Source: JBDKTH01 sp964558295
GTDB taxonomy: Bacteria; Planctomycetota; Planctomycetia; Pirellulales; Thermoguttaceae
Length of the DNA stretch: 64,000 nt
Reading direction: 5' to 3'
Assembly (NCBI GenBank): GCA_964558295.1
Contig: CAZLDQ010000002.1
Span: forward strand, 1 to 64,000
Below, one piece after another: positions 54,053 to 64,000 of this stretch. Both the position numbers and the translations under genes were made by a program. Positions within the stretch are counted from its first letter, which is position 1. Each line of letters opens with the position of its first letter. The notes beneath the pieces were generated by a model that made no database searches, was not told the DNA's origin, and saw only the letters and a list, made by a program, of their open reading frames with translations.

Positions 54053-56671
54053 CTAGCCGCCCAACTGGGCCGCAATCGCGTGCCGGGCGACTTCGAGGGC
54101 CTGGGGCAATTTCTCGGCATCCTTACCGCCGGCCTGAGCCATGTCGGGTTTGCCGCCCCCCCCGCCCCCCCCGTCCGTCGCCCCCCCCGCCCCCCCCGTG
54201 CCGGCATGGGCCCCCTTGTCGACTAAGTCACGGCTGACGCCGGCCACCAGCAGGACCTTGCCCTCTTCCTGCCGACTGCCGAGCAATACGGCTACCGGGG
54301 CCACCTTGCGCCGCAACTGATCGATGATGTCACGCAGCGCCTGAGGCGTCGCTTCAGGGATCTCGGCCACGATCACTCGGGCACCAGCCACTTGGCCGGC
54401 GCCGGCGATCAGTTGCTCGATGCTCACCGGCCCGCCTTTGGGTCCCGCGGCTACTTGCTTCTTAAGCTGGCGTACTTCCTTGCTCAGAGCCTCGACCCGC
54501 GACGGAATCTCCTCGACCGGAATCCGCAAAATGGCCGACGTCTTAGCCACCACAGCCTCACTACGCCGCACCTGTTCCAGTGCGGCCGGCCCCGTCAAGG
54601 CCGTAATACGACGTGTTCCCGCCGCTACGCTCTCCTCGGCGATGATCTTGAACAGCCCGACCTGGCCGGTGTTGTCCAAATGCGTGCCGCCACACAGTTC
54701 TTTGCTAAACTCACCGGCGGAAACGACGCGAACCACGTCCGGATACTTCTCGCCGAAGAGCATCATCGCCCCGGTCGCACGCGCTTCGGCCAAAGGCATG
54801 TTCTTCGACACCACCGGCAGGGCAGCCATCACCTGCGCGTTCACTTCATCCTCGATCTTGGCCAACTCGTCCGCACTGACCGCCGACGGATGCGAGAAGT
54901 CAAACCGCAACCAGTCGCGATCGACTTTGGAGCCTTGCTGCTGGGCATGCTTGCCCAGGTACTTCTGCAGGGCGTAGTGCAGGAGATGCGTGGCCGAGTG
55001 GGCACGGCGGATTCCCTGACGGCGTTCGCCATTCACGCAGGCCGACACAACCGCGCCGAGCCGCAGCACTCCCTCGCGCAGATGGCCACGATGAAGAGTC
55101 AGACCGCCGTCAACCTGAGTGTCGCAGACCTCGAAGCGGAACCCTTTCCCAACCAATTCCCCAGCATCCCCCACCTGACCGCCCATTTCGCCGTAAAACG
55201 GAGTCCTGTCGAGGACGACCGTCACCGGGTGCTCGTGATCGACTTCGTCGAGTTGATCGCAGAGTTGATTGCTGGCGATGATTCCCAGGATTTTAGCGCC
55301 GTCGACGCGGCACGTCTCATAGCCGACAAAGGTCGTCGCATGGACCGCTTTCTTCAGCGTGTCGACCGGACCGGAGGTGAAGACATCCACCACCTGCCCG
55401 CCGCCGGACTCAATCCCGTGGCGTTCCATCGCCTGCCGATAGCCCTCCCAATCAAACAGCAGATTCCGCTCGGCGGCCATCGCCTCGAACAATTCCGGCG
55501 GGAAACCGTGGGTCTGGTACATCGAGGCCGCCTCCTCGCCGGAGACGACCCCACGGCTTTCCTTGGCCATCTGCTCGAAGACCCGCTCGATGTGATTCAG
55601 GCCAGCGTCGATCGTTCCCAGGAAGTTCTCTTCCTCAGCCCGAATCACCCGCGCGACTCGCTCGGTCGTTTCCTGCAGTTCCGGATACGGCGTCTTCATC
55701 ATCTCGGCCACGACCGGTACCAGCTTGTAGAGGAACGGCTCGCGCACGCCCAGTTGGTGACCGTCGAGCACGGCGCGGCGCAGCAGCCGGCGGATGACAT
55801 ACCGTTCTTCCTTCGGCCCCGGCATCACATTCTCATGGATCGCAAACGTGCCGGCGCGCACATGGTCGGTAATCCGGCGCAAGCGCCGCCCCGCTTCGGT
55901 CTCCGCCTCATAGCGTACGCCGCAAACCTCGGCGGCCGCCTCGACAATCGGCCGGAGGATATCAATATGGAAGTTCGTCTCCACCCCCTGCAACACGGAG
56001 ACCATCCGCTCGAAGCCCATCCCCGTATCGATGTTCTTACTCGGCAACGGCCGAAGGTTATTGGGCGGCGCCCCGACCCGGTTGAACTGGGTGAAGACGA
56101 GGTTCCAAACCTCCACGCTGCCAGCCGCCGTTTGAACGTAGATCTCGCTGCACGGCCCGCAAACGCCGTCGGGCCCTTGGCTCGGGGCATTAGCCGGCCA
56201 AAAGTTCTCCCCCTCGTCGAGCCGCGCGACCCGTTCGACCGGTAGCCCGATCTCGTTGGTCCAGATCGCCGCGGCCTCATCGTCGTCCAAGTAGACGGTC
56301 GCCGAGAGCCGGGCCGGATCGAGCCCCAACCATTTCTTGCTGGTCAGAAACTCCCACGCCCAATGAATCGCTTCACGTTTGAAATAGTCGCCAAAGCTGA
56401 AATTCCCGAGCATTTCAAAGAACGTGTGGTGATACGGCGTGCGGCCGACGTTCTCGATGTCGCCAGTGCGCAAACACTTCTGGCACGTGGTTGCCCGGGT
56501 AAATTCCAACTTGCAGCGTCCGAGGAAGTGATCCTTGAACTGGTTCATGCCGGCAGGAGTGAACAGGACGGAGGGGTCCCAACGGGGCACCAGCACATCA
56601 CTCGGCCGACGGACGCAGCCTTTGGTCTCGAAGAAACTCAGGTATTTTTCACGCAGTTCGTCAGCTTTCAT
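54053..56671 (-). CDS. alaS: Alanyl-tRNA synthetase
   Basis: 872 residues from the ATG at 56671 (MKADELREKYLSFFETKGC). The class II catalytic domain includes TPAGMNQFKDHFLG and GPCSEIYVQ. The editing domain has the zinc-binding HSATHLLH and the CGGTHLDNTG motif, so it can deacylate mischarged Ser/Gly-tRNA-Ala. The C-Ala domain has the conserved GGGGGGGKPDMAQAGG, but this Gly run is expanded here (GTGGAGGATDGGGGGGGKP). The corresponding DNA is several C runs of 7-8 bases (54155-54202), a slippage or sequencing-error risk. A terminator follows. Confidence 0.96.
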   Translation of the reverse strand: MKADELREKYLSFFETKGCVRRPSDVLVPRWDPSVLFTPAGMNQFKDHFLGRCKLEFTRATTCQKCLRTGDIENVGRTPYHHTFFEMLGNFSFGDYFKREAIHWAWEFLTSKKWLGLDPARLSATVYLDDDEAAAIWTNEIGLPVERVARLDEGENFWPANAPSQGPDGVCGPCSEIYVQTAAGSVEVWNLVFTQFNRVGAPPNNLRPLPSKNIDTGMGFERMVSVLQGVETNFHIDILRPIVEAAAEVCGVRYEAETEAGRRLRRITDHVRAGTFAIHENVMPGPKEERYVIRRLLRRAVLDGHQLGVREPFLYKLVPVVAEMMKTPYPELQETTERVARVIRAEEENFLGTIDAGLNHIERVFEQMAKESRGVVSGEEAASMYQTHGFPPELFEAMAAERNLLFDWEGYRQAMERHGIESGGGQVVDVFTSGPVDTLKKAVHATTFVGYETCRVDGAKILGIIASNQLCDQLDEVDHEHPVTVVLDRTPFYGEMGGQVGDAGELVGKGFRFEVCDTQVDGGLTLHRGHLREGVLRLGAVVSACVNGERRQGIRRAHSATHLLHYALQKYLGKHAQQQGSKVDRDWLRFDFSHPSAVSADELAKIEDEVNAQVMAALPVVSKNMPLAEARATGAMMLFGEKYPDVVRVVSAGEFSKELCGGTHLDNTGQVGLFKIIAEESVAAGTRRITALTGPAALEQVRRSEAVVAKTSAILRIPVEEIPSRVEALSKEVRQLKKQVAAGPKGGPVSIEQLIAGAGQVAGARVIVAEIPEATPQALRDIIDQLRRKVAPVAVLLGSRQEEGKVLLVAGVSRDLVDKGAHAGTGGAGGATDGGGGGGGKPDMAQAGGKDAEKLPQALEVARHAIAAQLGG

Positions 56672-56911
56672 CGTTTTCGTCGTCTGGGGGCATTGATGGA
56701 CCGAATTCCACATGATATCGGCTGTTTCCGCCGCTGAAAAGGCAGGAAAAGGGCGGATAACCCCCAGCCACAGGGGCACTCAAGAAGAGATGGCAACGGG
56801 CCGCTCGGTTCGGCCACCGTCAGAAACGTGGTGAGGGCCCCGCGTCCCCTGACGGGCAGCCCAAGAACGACTCCTAAGTCTGAAACGCGGAAGCTATTCT
56901 TCAACCGCCTC

Positions 56912-58399
56912 TCAAGATCCCGGCCCGATCGTCCGAACCACGTTTGCTTCAAGCCCCTCCGAGAGTGTGACTTGCACCGGGCCGGTCTTGCCCGCCACGG
57001 CCGCCTGAAATTCCCGTGGATTGTGAATCCGCACCCGATCAACCTGGGTGATCAGGCTCTTTGGACGCAAACCGGCGTCCCAGGCCGGGGACCCTTGTTC
57101 GACTTCCGTCACCACCACCCCGTCATCAAAATCCGGCATGCCCAACGCCGCCTGGGCCTCGGCATCAATCGCCGCCGTGGGATAATCCACTCGGGCCCCC
57201 CGCCAGCCGGGAGTGGGGGAGGTCACGATTTTCTTACCCCGTACGGGAAACTTGGTCAGCACGACGTCGATCCCCTGTTTTTTCCCCTCACGAACCACGT
57301 CTAAACGTACGGTCGACTCGACCGGATGCCGCCCCACCTCCAAAACCAACCCGTCCGCATCGAATACACGCGTGCCATTGACCGCAACGATCAAATCCCC
57401 TTCCCGAAGCCCAAAACGCTCGGCCGGCGTGCCACGCACGATCCCTTGAACCCGGCACCCCTGCACCCCTTGTAGAAGCTCCTGGGCCGCAAGGTTGCTA
57501 GGTCGAACGCCCAACAACCCATACTCCACCTCGCGCCCTTGCTTGAGGATCTCCACAACCCGGCGCATTGTGGCGTCCACGGGAAAGGCATAGCCTGCGG
57601 CCTGCTCGTACCCGGCCATGGCTGCCAACGAAGTCGTCAACCCCACCATCTCGCCCTTAAGATTCACCAGCGCCCCACCGCTGGTGCCCAAAGTCAGCTT
57701 CGCATCCGTCTGAATCAAGGTGCCAAAATGATGCAGGGTGCTTTTGCCTCCGGCGTCGACTTCGTCAGGGCTCAACGGGGCCTTACGGGCCAAGTTTGAC
57801 ACGATTCCCCAACTTGCACTGGCCTGGCCATCTCGGGCAATCGCATAGGGATTTCCCAAGGCAATCACAATCTGCCCCTTTTTCAGTCCGGCGGCATCGC
57901 CAAACGTGATCGGCGTCAAGTCCGTGGCATCAATAGCCAATACAGCCAGATCGCTTCGCGGATCGGCCCCCTTGACCCACGCCCGATAGATCTTGCGATC
58001 CGGGGTCGTCACGTAGTAATCGTTATCTTCCCCCAAGGCATGATAAGCCGTAAGAATCAACCCCTGGCGATCCACGACAACGCCCGTGGCAAAATCGCTG
58101 GGAACGAAATCAGCGTCCATCGGCTTGGCCGGACTGGCAGGCGAAATCCGCCGGCCAAACGGATCAGGCCGAAACTCCAAGCCAAAACTCTCTCCCGGCC
58201 GATCCTTGGGCACACGCGCAATCGCAACCACCGACTTCTCCGCCGAGGCGATCACGTCGGCAAGCGTTTGCTCCATCGTCGTTGCAAAGCCAACTGCCGG
58301 CTTGGCGGGGGTAATCACCTCCTCGGCCAATGCCCCGCCCACCAAAAATCCGCCAAGGCCCAAGGCCCAGACAAAGGAGAGAAGCATGCAACGTGCCAT
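56912..58399 (-). CDS. HtrA/DegP-like secreted serine protease with two PDZ domains
   Basis: 495 residues from the ATG at 58399, which gives a signal peptide (MARCMLLSFVWALGLGGFLV, cleavage after GALAE). The trypsin-like domain has its triad: His in LTAYHALGE, Asp in RSDLAVLAID, and Ser in LGTSGGAL, with Thr-Ser in place of the usual Asn-Ser. Two PDZ domains follow: one around LLGVRPSNLAAQELLQG and a second near FDDGVVVTEVEQGSPAWDAGL. It probably degrades or chaperones misfolded envelope proteins. It lies between recA and alaS on the same strand, with gaps of 185 and 240 bases. Confidence 0.88.
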   Translation of the reverse strand: MARCMLLSFVWALGLGGFLVGGALAEEVITPAKPAVGFATTMEQTLADVIASAEKSVVAIARVPKDRPGESFGLEFRPDPFGRRISPASPAKPMDADFVPSDFATGVVVDRQGLILTAYHALGEDNDYYVTTPDRKIYRAWVKGADPRSDLAVLAIDATDLTPITFGDAAGLKKGQIVIALGNPYAIARDGQASASWGIVSNLARKAPLSPDEVDAGGKSTLHHFGTLIQTDAKLTLGTSGGALVNLKGEMVGLTTSLAAMAGYEQAAGYAFPVDATMRRVVEILKQGREVEYGLLGVRPSNLAAQELLQGVQGCRVQGIVRGTPAERFGLREGDLIVAVNGTRVFDADGLVLEVGRHPVESTVRLDVVREGKKQGIDVVLTKFPVRGKKIVTSPTPGWRGARVDYPTAAIDAEAQAALGMPDFDDGVVVTEVEQGSPAWDAGLRPKSLITQVDRVRIHNPREFQAAVAGKTGPVQVTLSEGLEANVVRTIGPGS

Positions 58400-58584
58400 A
58401 ATGCAAACCGAAGCTCGGGGGATGCGGGACAGAATGGAAGTCGACGCTCTCGTCCAATTATAAAGCCCCAAGACGACGACAAAACACTCGCACCACCTAA
58501 AAGGAGCGCGTTACGAACAAGAAGGGAGAGGGGAGACGACAGCGCCCCGCTGCTTAGAGGGGACGCTTCGCCACACAGCGGCGT

Positions 58585-59682
<1,098 letters not shown>

Positions 59683-59804
59683 TTGCCCATTCGCCCTTGT
59701 TTTGGTGGAATTGATCATGCACCCAACCCCTCTCTTGAAAGAGTCCCCGGACATCGCCCACCGCGGGACGGAAGGACGTGGCCGATTACCTGACACGAAA
59801 TTGC

Positions 59805-59846
59805 TGAACGCATGTTTAGTATACGTGCGTCCACCATCTCTTTCAA
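59805..59846 (-). promoter_or_regulatory. recA: recA promoter with SOS (LexA)-like box
   Basis: On the minus strand, TTGAAA (59841-59846), 17 bases, TATACT (59818-59823) form a good sigma70 promoter. Directly downstream, over the predicted start point (~59811), lies GAAC-GCAT-GTTT (59806-59817 read on the plus strand), one base short of the GAAC-N4-GTTC core of Gram-positive-type LexA boxes. A repressor there would block RNA polymerase. The remaining gap to thpR (59847-60009) shows nothing else. Confidence 0.7.
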
Positions 59847-60009
59847 GAGCTGCTGCCCACGTCCCCCCCGGATTGATCGGCTCAGCGGTTCGCAAGCCTC
59901 CGTCCTCCGGTGAGAACGCCACAGCTTCCTGCGCCCCTTGATCTTACCCCTCCACGCCGTACTTGCCGAGGGGTGCTGACAAATCTGCCGGAGGGCGACG
60001 CCGGAGCAA

Positions 60010-60588
60010 TCAACCGCCCAACGCAGCGCGGCCCAGTGGATCGTAAATGGGCCCGGTCCGGGTCAAGGTACTCGAAAAGATGATCACCTCATCAATGGGC
60101 GTGCGCCCCACTTCCAGATCGGCATACTCTTCGAGCAACCGGCTCAGATCCGCCAGGGCCGGTCCACGTTCCGTGCGGACACGTCCCAAGGTCAAGTGGG
60201 TTTGGAACCGGCGTCCCTCCTTGCGAAATCCGGCCTGAAGCAGTTCGTGATCCAACCGGCTGGCCAAATCGGCCATCTGCTCCTCCCCTGCCCCGCCGCC
60301 AAACCAGATTGTGCGCGGCCGGTGAATGTTGGGAAAGGCCCCCACGCCGCGAATCTCCAGGTCAAACGGTTCGACATCTTTCACCGCCCGGGCAACCGCC
60401 TTGCAGACCTCATAGGTCTCCGACAGCCCCACATCACCGAGGAACTTGACCGTCAGGTGCATGTTCTCCGGTTCCACCCATTTCACCTCGACCGGCACCT
60501 CCCGGAGCTTGTCGATCACCTCGACCGCTCGCCCCGTGATCGCCGCGTCAATTTCTACTGCAATGAAGGTGCGAATGTTTTGCGACAT
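60010..60588 (-). CDS. thpR: RNA 2',3'-cyclic phosphodiesterase
   Basis: 192-residue member of the 2H phosphoesterase family. The two HxT/S-x motifs are present: HLTV (about 44-47) and HLTL (about 134-137), with the typical N-terminus RTFIAVEID and the FSSTLTRTGPIYDPLG end. It hydrolyses 2',3'-cyclic phosphate ends to 2'-phosphate; ThpR was first studied as a tRNA 2'-5' ligase. It lies 79 bases after the PfkB-family gene on the same strand and upstream of recA, which has its own promoter. Confidence 0.9.
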   Translation of the reverse strand: MSQNIRTFIAVEIDAAITGRAVEVIDKLREVPVEVKWVEPENMHLTVKFLGDVGLSETYEVCKAVARAVKDVEPFDLEIRGVGAFPNIHRPRTIWFGGGAGEEQMADLASRLDHELLQAGFRKEGRRFQTHLTLGRVRTERGPALADLSRLLEEYADLEVGRTPIDEVIIFSSTLTRTGPIYDPLGRAALGG

Positions 60589-60667
60589 GGTTTGCTTTCA
60601 GTACACGGTGGGCAGTGGGATAATCGTCGGCGTCGCTCCATTGCGCAAGCCCCACTCTCCCCACTCC

Positions 60668-61570
60668 CTAAAACGTCAGCATCTGGCGATACTCGCTCAT
60701 CCGCTTGTCGAGATCAGCGCGGCTGATCGCCTGGAGGCGATCGAGGCTGAAATCTTCGACAGTAAAACTAGCAACGAGCATGCCATAGGCCATCGCTTCC
60801 TTGAGGGTCTTGGGCTCGAAGTTGCCTTTTTCGGCCAGGTAGCCCATCATCCCGCCGGCAAAGCTGTCGCCAGCCCCCGTGGGATCGACGACCCGCGCCG
60901 TGGGAAAGGCGGGCAGCACGTAGGTCTCATGCTTGCCGAAAAACATCGCGCCATGCTCCCCTTTCTTGATCACCACAAACGACGGCCCCATCTCGCGAAC
61001 CAGGTTTCCGGCACGGACCAGGTTATCCTCCCCGGTGAGCAGTCTCGCCTCGCTATCGTTGAGCACCAGCCCGTCGATCCGGCGCAGCAGTTCTCGGAGT
61101 TCCTCGGGTTCGGTGCGGATCCAGAGGTCCATCGTGTCGGCCACGACCAGCGACGGCCCCTGGCATTGATCGAGAACCTTGAGTTGCGTCTTGGTTGAGC
61201 CGTTGGCCAGAAAAAGGAACGGGCAGCGGCGGAACGAGTCGGGCAGAATCGGGTCGAACTGTTCCATCACGTTCAGATGGACTTCGAGCGTGTCGCGGTC
61301 GTTCATGTTCGCGTGGTACTTGCCCCGCCAGCGAAAAGTCTTGGCGCCCCGAATCACCTGGAGGCCGGCCGTGTCGATGTTCCGCGACTGCAAGAGCTTC
61401 GTGTGCTTCTCGGGCCAGTCCTCGCCGACCCCAGCGACCAACCGCACGGGCGTGAAGTAGCTCGCTGCATAGGAAAAGTAGACCGCCGACCCGCCAAGGA
61501 TGTTTTCACGTGTCTCGCGAGGCGTTTCCACACTGTCCAGGGCAACCGACCCAACCACCAAAAGCGGCAT
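60668..61570 (-). CDS. PfkB-family carbohydrate kinase
   Basis: 300 residues of the ribokinase/PfkB fold. The family signature with the catalytic Asp is DPTGAGDSFAGG (about 229-240). The N-terminal GGSAVYFSYAASYF and the central NDSEARLLTGED segments fit ribokinase-like enzymes. The protein begins MPLLVVGSVALDSVETP, and the substrate is not evident. Sequences of this type are often annotated as sugar kinases of unknown specificity. It lies between glnS (104 bases upstream) and thpR on the same strand. Confidence 0.85.
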   Translation of the reverse strand: MPLLVVGSVALDSVETPRETRENILGGSAVYFSYAASYFTPVRLVAGVGEDWPEKHTKLLQSRNIDTAGLQVIRGAKTFRWRGKYHANMNDRDTLEVHLNVMEQFDPILPDSFRRCPFLFLANGSTKTQLKVLDQCQGPSLVVADTMDLWIRTEPEELRELLRRIDGLVLNDSEARLLTGEDNLVRAGNLVREMGPSFVVIKKGEHGAMFFGKHETYVLPAFPTARVVDPTGAGDSFAGGMMGYLAEKGNFEPKTLKEAMAYGMLVASFTVEDFSLDRLQAISRADLDKRMSEYRQMLTF

Positions 61571-61674
61571 GAAACCTTCCTTTCACTGGGAACTGGGACG
61601 CACAAGCTGGTCGGCGGAGCATTCCGGGAATCCCCGCCCAATCATCACATTTTCCGACACAAAACCCGGGGCGG

Positions 61675-63432
61675 CTACCCCTTCGCCTTCTCCGACTTTT
61701 CGATCTTGGCCCAGGTGTCGACCAACGACACGGTCCGGTTGAACACCAGAGCCCCCGGCTTCGAATCCGGATCCACGCAGAAATAGCCCAATCGCTCGAA
61801 CTGGAAACGATCTCCCGGCTTGGCCTCGGCGACACTCGGCTCCAGCCACGCTTGCGGCAGAATCTCCAGGGAGTTGGGATTCAAGTTGTCGTGCCAATCG
61901 CCCCCTTCGGGCAAGTCGTAGGGATCGGGTTTGAGGAACAAGTTGTCGTAGAGCCGCACCTCGGCCGCCACGGCGTGCTGGGCCGAAACCCAGTGGATCG
62001 TGGCCTTCACCTTCCGGCCGTCCGGCGAGGAGCCGCCGCGCGTAGCCGGATCGTAGGTGCAGCGCAGCTCGACCACTTCCCCGGTGGCCGGATCCTTGAC
62101 CACATCCTTGCAGGTGATGTAATACCCGTAGCGGAGCCGCACTTCCCGACCCGGAGCCAGGCGGAAGAATTTTTTGGGCGGGTCTTCGCGGAAATCGTCC
62201 TGTTCGATATAAAGCACGCGGGAGAAGGGCACCTTGCGGGTCCCCATGCTTTCGTCTTCCGGATTATTGATCGCTTCGAGTTCCTCGACCTGCCCTTCCG
62301 GATAGTTTTCGATCACGACTCTCAACGGCCGAAGTACGCCCATCACCCGGGCGGCTCGTTTGTTGAGGTCTTCGCGCACGCAGAACTCCAACAAGCCCAG
62401 ATCAATCGTGCTGTCGAACTTCGCCACACCGATCCGCTTGCAGAAATTGCGGATCGACTCCGGCGTATAGCCGCGACGGCGGATACCGGAAATCGTCGGC
62501 ATGCGAGGGTCGTCCCAGCCGCGCACGTGCTTTTCTTTGACCAGTTCCAGCAAGCGGCGTTTGCTCATCAAGGTATAGGTGAGATTGAGCCGGGCAAACT
62601 CGATCTGTTGCGGATGGTGAATGCCAAGTTGCTCGATATACCAGTCGTAGAGCGGTCGGTGGTTCTCGAATTCCAGCGTGCAGATCGACGCGGTGATCCC
62701 TTCGATCGAGTCTGATTGCCCGTGAGTCCAGTCGTACGTCGGATAGATGCACCACTTCTCGCCCGTGCGATGGTGGGTCGCCCGGAGGATACGGTACATC
62801 ACCGGGTCGCGCAGGTTCAGATTGGGCGAAGCCATGTCGATCTTCGCGCGCAACGTGCGCGAGCCGTCGGGGAACTCGCCCGCCCGCATGCGGCGGAACA
62901 AGTCAAGATTCTCCTCCACCGACCGATCACGATACGGACTATTCTTGCCCGGCTTGGTGAGCGTGCCGCGATATTCGCGTACCTCCTCCGCGGTCAAGTC
63001 GCAGACGTAGGCCTTGCCGGCCCGGATCAACTGTTCGGCCCAATCGTAGAGCTGGTCGAAATAGTCCGAGGCATAGTACTCCCGATCGCCCCAGGAGAAT
63101 CCGAGCCAGCGGATATCCTCCTTGATCGAGTCGACGTACTCCTGCTCTTCCTTGGTTGGATTGGTGTCGTCAAAACGAAGGTTGCACAGCCCGCCGTATT
63201 CCTCGGCAATGCCGAAGTTCAAGCAGATCGACTTCGCATGTCCGATGTGCAAATAGCCGTTCGGCTCGGGAGGAAACCGTGTCTGGACACGCCCCGCATA
63301 CTTGCCCGTCCGATTATGCTCGTCGATGATCTCGCGGACAAAGTCCTTTGGCGCGGTGCGTTCGAGCTCGGCTTCGTCGCCCTCCGGCACTCGCCGGTTG
63401 TTTTCGTTCTCGTTGTGACTCTTCTCTACCAT
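61675..63432 (-). CDS. glnS: Glutaminyl-tRNA synthetase
   Basis: 585 residues from the ATG at 63432 with GGGAG upstream; the longer frame includes an antitoxin-like pseudogene and is rejected. The N-terminal ~30 residues are Asn/Glu-rich. Class I motifs: HIGH as [15 protein letters not shown] (about 55-69) and KMSKS as [10 protein letters not shown] (about 280). The GlnS-specific catalytic domain is followed by the two beta-barrel anticodon-binding domains (to EKSEKAKG). It charges tRNA-Gln directly, so the organism need not rely only on the Glu-tRNA-Gln amidotransferase route. gltX lies upstream on the same strand. Confidence 0.95.
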   Translation of the reverse strand: MVEKSHNENENNRRVPEGDEAELERTAPKDFVREIIDEHNRTGKYAGRVQTRFPPEPNGYLHIGHAKSICLNFGIAEEYGGLCNLRFDDTNPTKEEQEYVDSIKEDIRWLGFSWGDREYYASDYFDQLYDWAEQLIRAGKAYVCDLTAEEVREYRGTLTKPGKNSPYRDRSVEENLDLFRRMRAGEFPDGSRTLRAKIDMASPNLNLRDPVMYRILRATHHRTGEKWCIYPTYDWTHGQSDSIEGITASICTLEFENHRPLYDWYIEQLGIHHPQQIEFARLNLTYTLMSKRRLLELVKEKHVRGWDDPRMPTISGIRRRGYTPESIRNFCKRIGVAKFDSTIDLGLLEFCVREDLNKRAARVMGVLRPLRVVIENYPEGQVEELEAINNPEDESMGTRKVPFSRVLYIEQDDFREDPPKKFFRLAPGREVRLRYGYYITCKDVVKDPATGEVVELRCTYDPATRGGSSPDGRKVKATIHWVSAQHAVAAEVRLYDNLFLKPDPYDLPEGGDWHDNLNPNSLEILPQAWLEPSVAEAKPGDRFQFERLGYFCVDPDSKPGALVFNRTVSLVDTWAKIEKSEKAKG

Positions 63433-63474
63433 ACCGTCTCCCTCGCTGACTCCGATCTCTGGAGCACGGACTCT

Positions 63475-63667
63475 CCAATCTTCCTCCACAATGGTCAACA
63501 GCCCCACGGCGTTCCCCGGCCTGCGAGGACGCCGTTCGCCGCCCGACTCCGCAAGGAGCCGAGCAACCGGTCGGTCACGTCCACGATGACCAGTTCTTCC
63601 CCCGGCGCAGCTTGGCGATCCCATCGGCCAAATGCGTCTGAGCTTCTTCGAGCGTAATGGTCGTCAT
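63475..63667 (-). pseudogene. Decayed Phd/YefM-type antitoxin gene
   Basis: Read on the minus strand from the ATG at 63667, frame one gives [20 protein letters not shown], which is the N-terminal pattern of Phd-type antitoxins. From about 63599 a second frame gives [11 protein letters not shown]. From about 63575 a third frame gives [10 protein letters not shown], then [21 protein letters not shown], the usual C-terminal part (…RRPG…GLLTIV). So two frameshifts break a ~65-codon gene. No toxin gene is adjacent. Its ATG overlaps the gltX stop by four bases (ATGA) and its end runs up to the glnS leader. Confidence 0.72.
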
Positions 63668-64000
63668 TTCGCACGCTCCAGCGCCCGCTCGATGCGGGCT
63701 AGGCTCTGCGGTTTTCCCAAAATGGCCAGGGTCTCGAACAGCCCGAAGCCGACCATCTTTCCGGTCAAGGCCACACGCACCGGATGGATGATCTCGCCGA
63801 TCTTGATCCCTTCGGCCTCAACAAACGCGTGGAGCAAGGCCTCGAGCGATGCTGGGTCGAACGCCTCGGCCGCCGCCAAGCGTTCTTTGAACCGCGCGAG
63901 AATCCCAGCCGCCCCTGGCTTGCCAAACGCCTTGGTAAACGATTTTTCTTCGTAAGGCAACTGCTCATCGGCCACGAAAAAGTCGGCGTAACCGAGAATG
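63664..64000 (-). CDS. gltX: Glutamyl-tRNA synthetase, C-terminal part
   Basis: The minus-strand frame is open from the window edge to the stop at 63664 and reads ILGYADFFVADEQLPYEEKS, then helical anticodon-binding domain sequence (EALLHAFVEAEGIKIGEIIH, PVRVALTGKMVGFGLFETL, LARIERALERAK), which is the C-terminus of GltX. The catalytic part lies outside the window, so a non-discriminating enzyme cannot be told from a discriminating one. It is followed by the antitoxin remnant and glnS. Confidence 0.9.
   Translation of the reverse strand, partial: ILGYADFFVADEQLPYEEKSFTKAFGKPGAAGILARFKERLAAAEAFDPASLEALLHAFVEAEGIKIGEIIHPVRVALTGKMVGFGLFETLAILGKPQSLARIERALERAK

Overview
The window is a gene-dense, moderately GC-rich bacterial chromosome segment that looks like a member of the Planctomycetota (probably the Pirellulales side). 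This is inferred from gene content, not from a search: a pyrophosphate-type phosphofructokinase, a secreted protein with a C-terminal Hint domain, Lys/Ala-rich histone H1-like tails on two proteins, DUF1573 and multihaem cytochrome envelope proteins, many TPR proteins, and a TTG-started IF2 with a very long linker. A run of 10 N (25542-25551) shows that it is a draft or metagenome scaffold. No rRNA, tRNA, CRISPR array, prophage or insertion sequence was seen.

Layout. 1-5 kb, plus strand: end of accB, accC, PPi-dependent pfk with a clear terminator, ruvB and a STAS protein. 5.3-19.4 kb, minus strand: BON protein, M48 membrane protease, serA with a class V aminotransferase, TPR lipoprotein, two small unrecognised proteins, an FHA protein, then the glycine cleavage operon gcvT-gcvH-gcvPA-gcvPB with a lipoate ligase. 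19.8-25.3 kb: a secreted Hint protein (plus strand) converges on RNase R, followed by a YhaM-like OB/HD exoribonuclease. 25.6-27.3 kb: proS, separated by a bidirectional terminator from a minus-strand envelope operon (DUF4416, WecA/MraY-like transferase, O-antigen-ligase/TPR protein, DUF1573 protein, tetrahaem cytochrome lipoprotein). 35.7-37.1 kb: a plus-strand secreted GH16 glycosidase behind about 900 bp of apparently noncoding DNA. 37.3-46.6 kb: the minus-strand operon nusA-infB-rbfA-HhH protein-TPR protein-yebC. 47-53.7 kb: a fatty acid synthesis block (rpmF-fabD-fabG, acpP-fabF) followed by a secreted secretin-like protein and a ketosynthase homologue that has lost its catalytic Cys. 54-64 kb: alaS, an HtrA-type protease, recA with a promoter and an SOS-like box, thpR, a PfkB-family kinase, glnS, a decayed Phd-type antitoxin gene and the end of gltX.

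Most genes are housekeeping: acyl-CoA carboxylation and fatty acid elongation, one-carbon and serine metabolism, translation factors and aminoacyl-tRNA synthetases, RNA decay, and recombination. The less ordinary content is the Hint protein, the ketosynthase homologue with Glu-His-Asn in place of Cys-His-His, an endonuclease III-like HhH protein without the catalytic Lys and with a histone-like tail, a dispersed repeat translated in frame inside the O-antigen-ligase-like gene, several strong inverted repeats between genes, and the antitoxin pseudogene wedged between gltX and glnS. I did not find a convincing wholly new multi-gene system. The ketosynthase pair and the Hint protein are the best leads.
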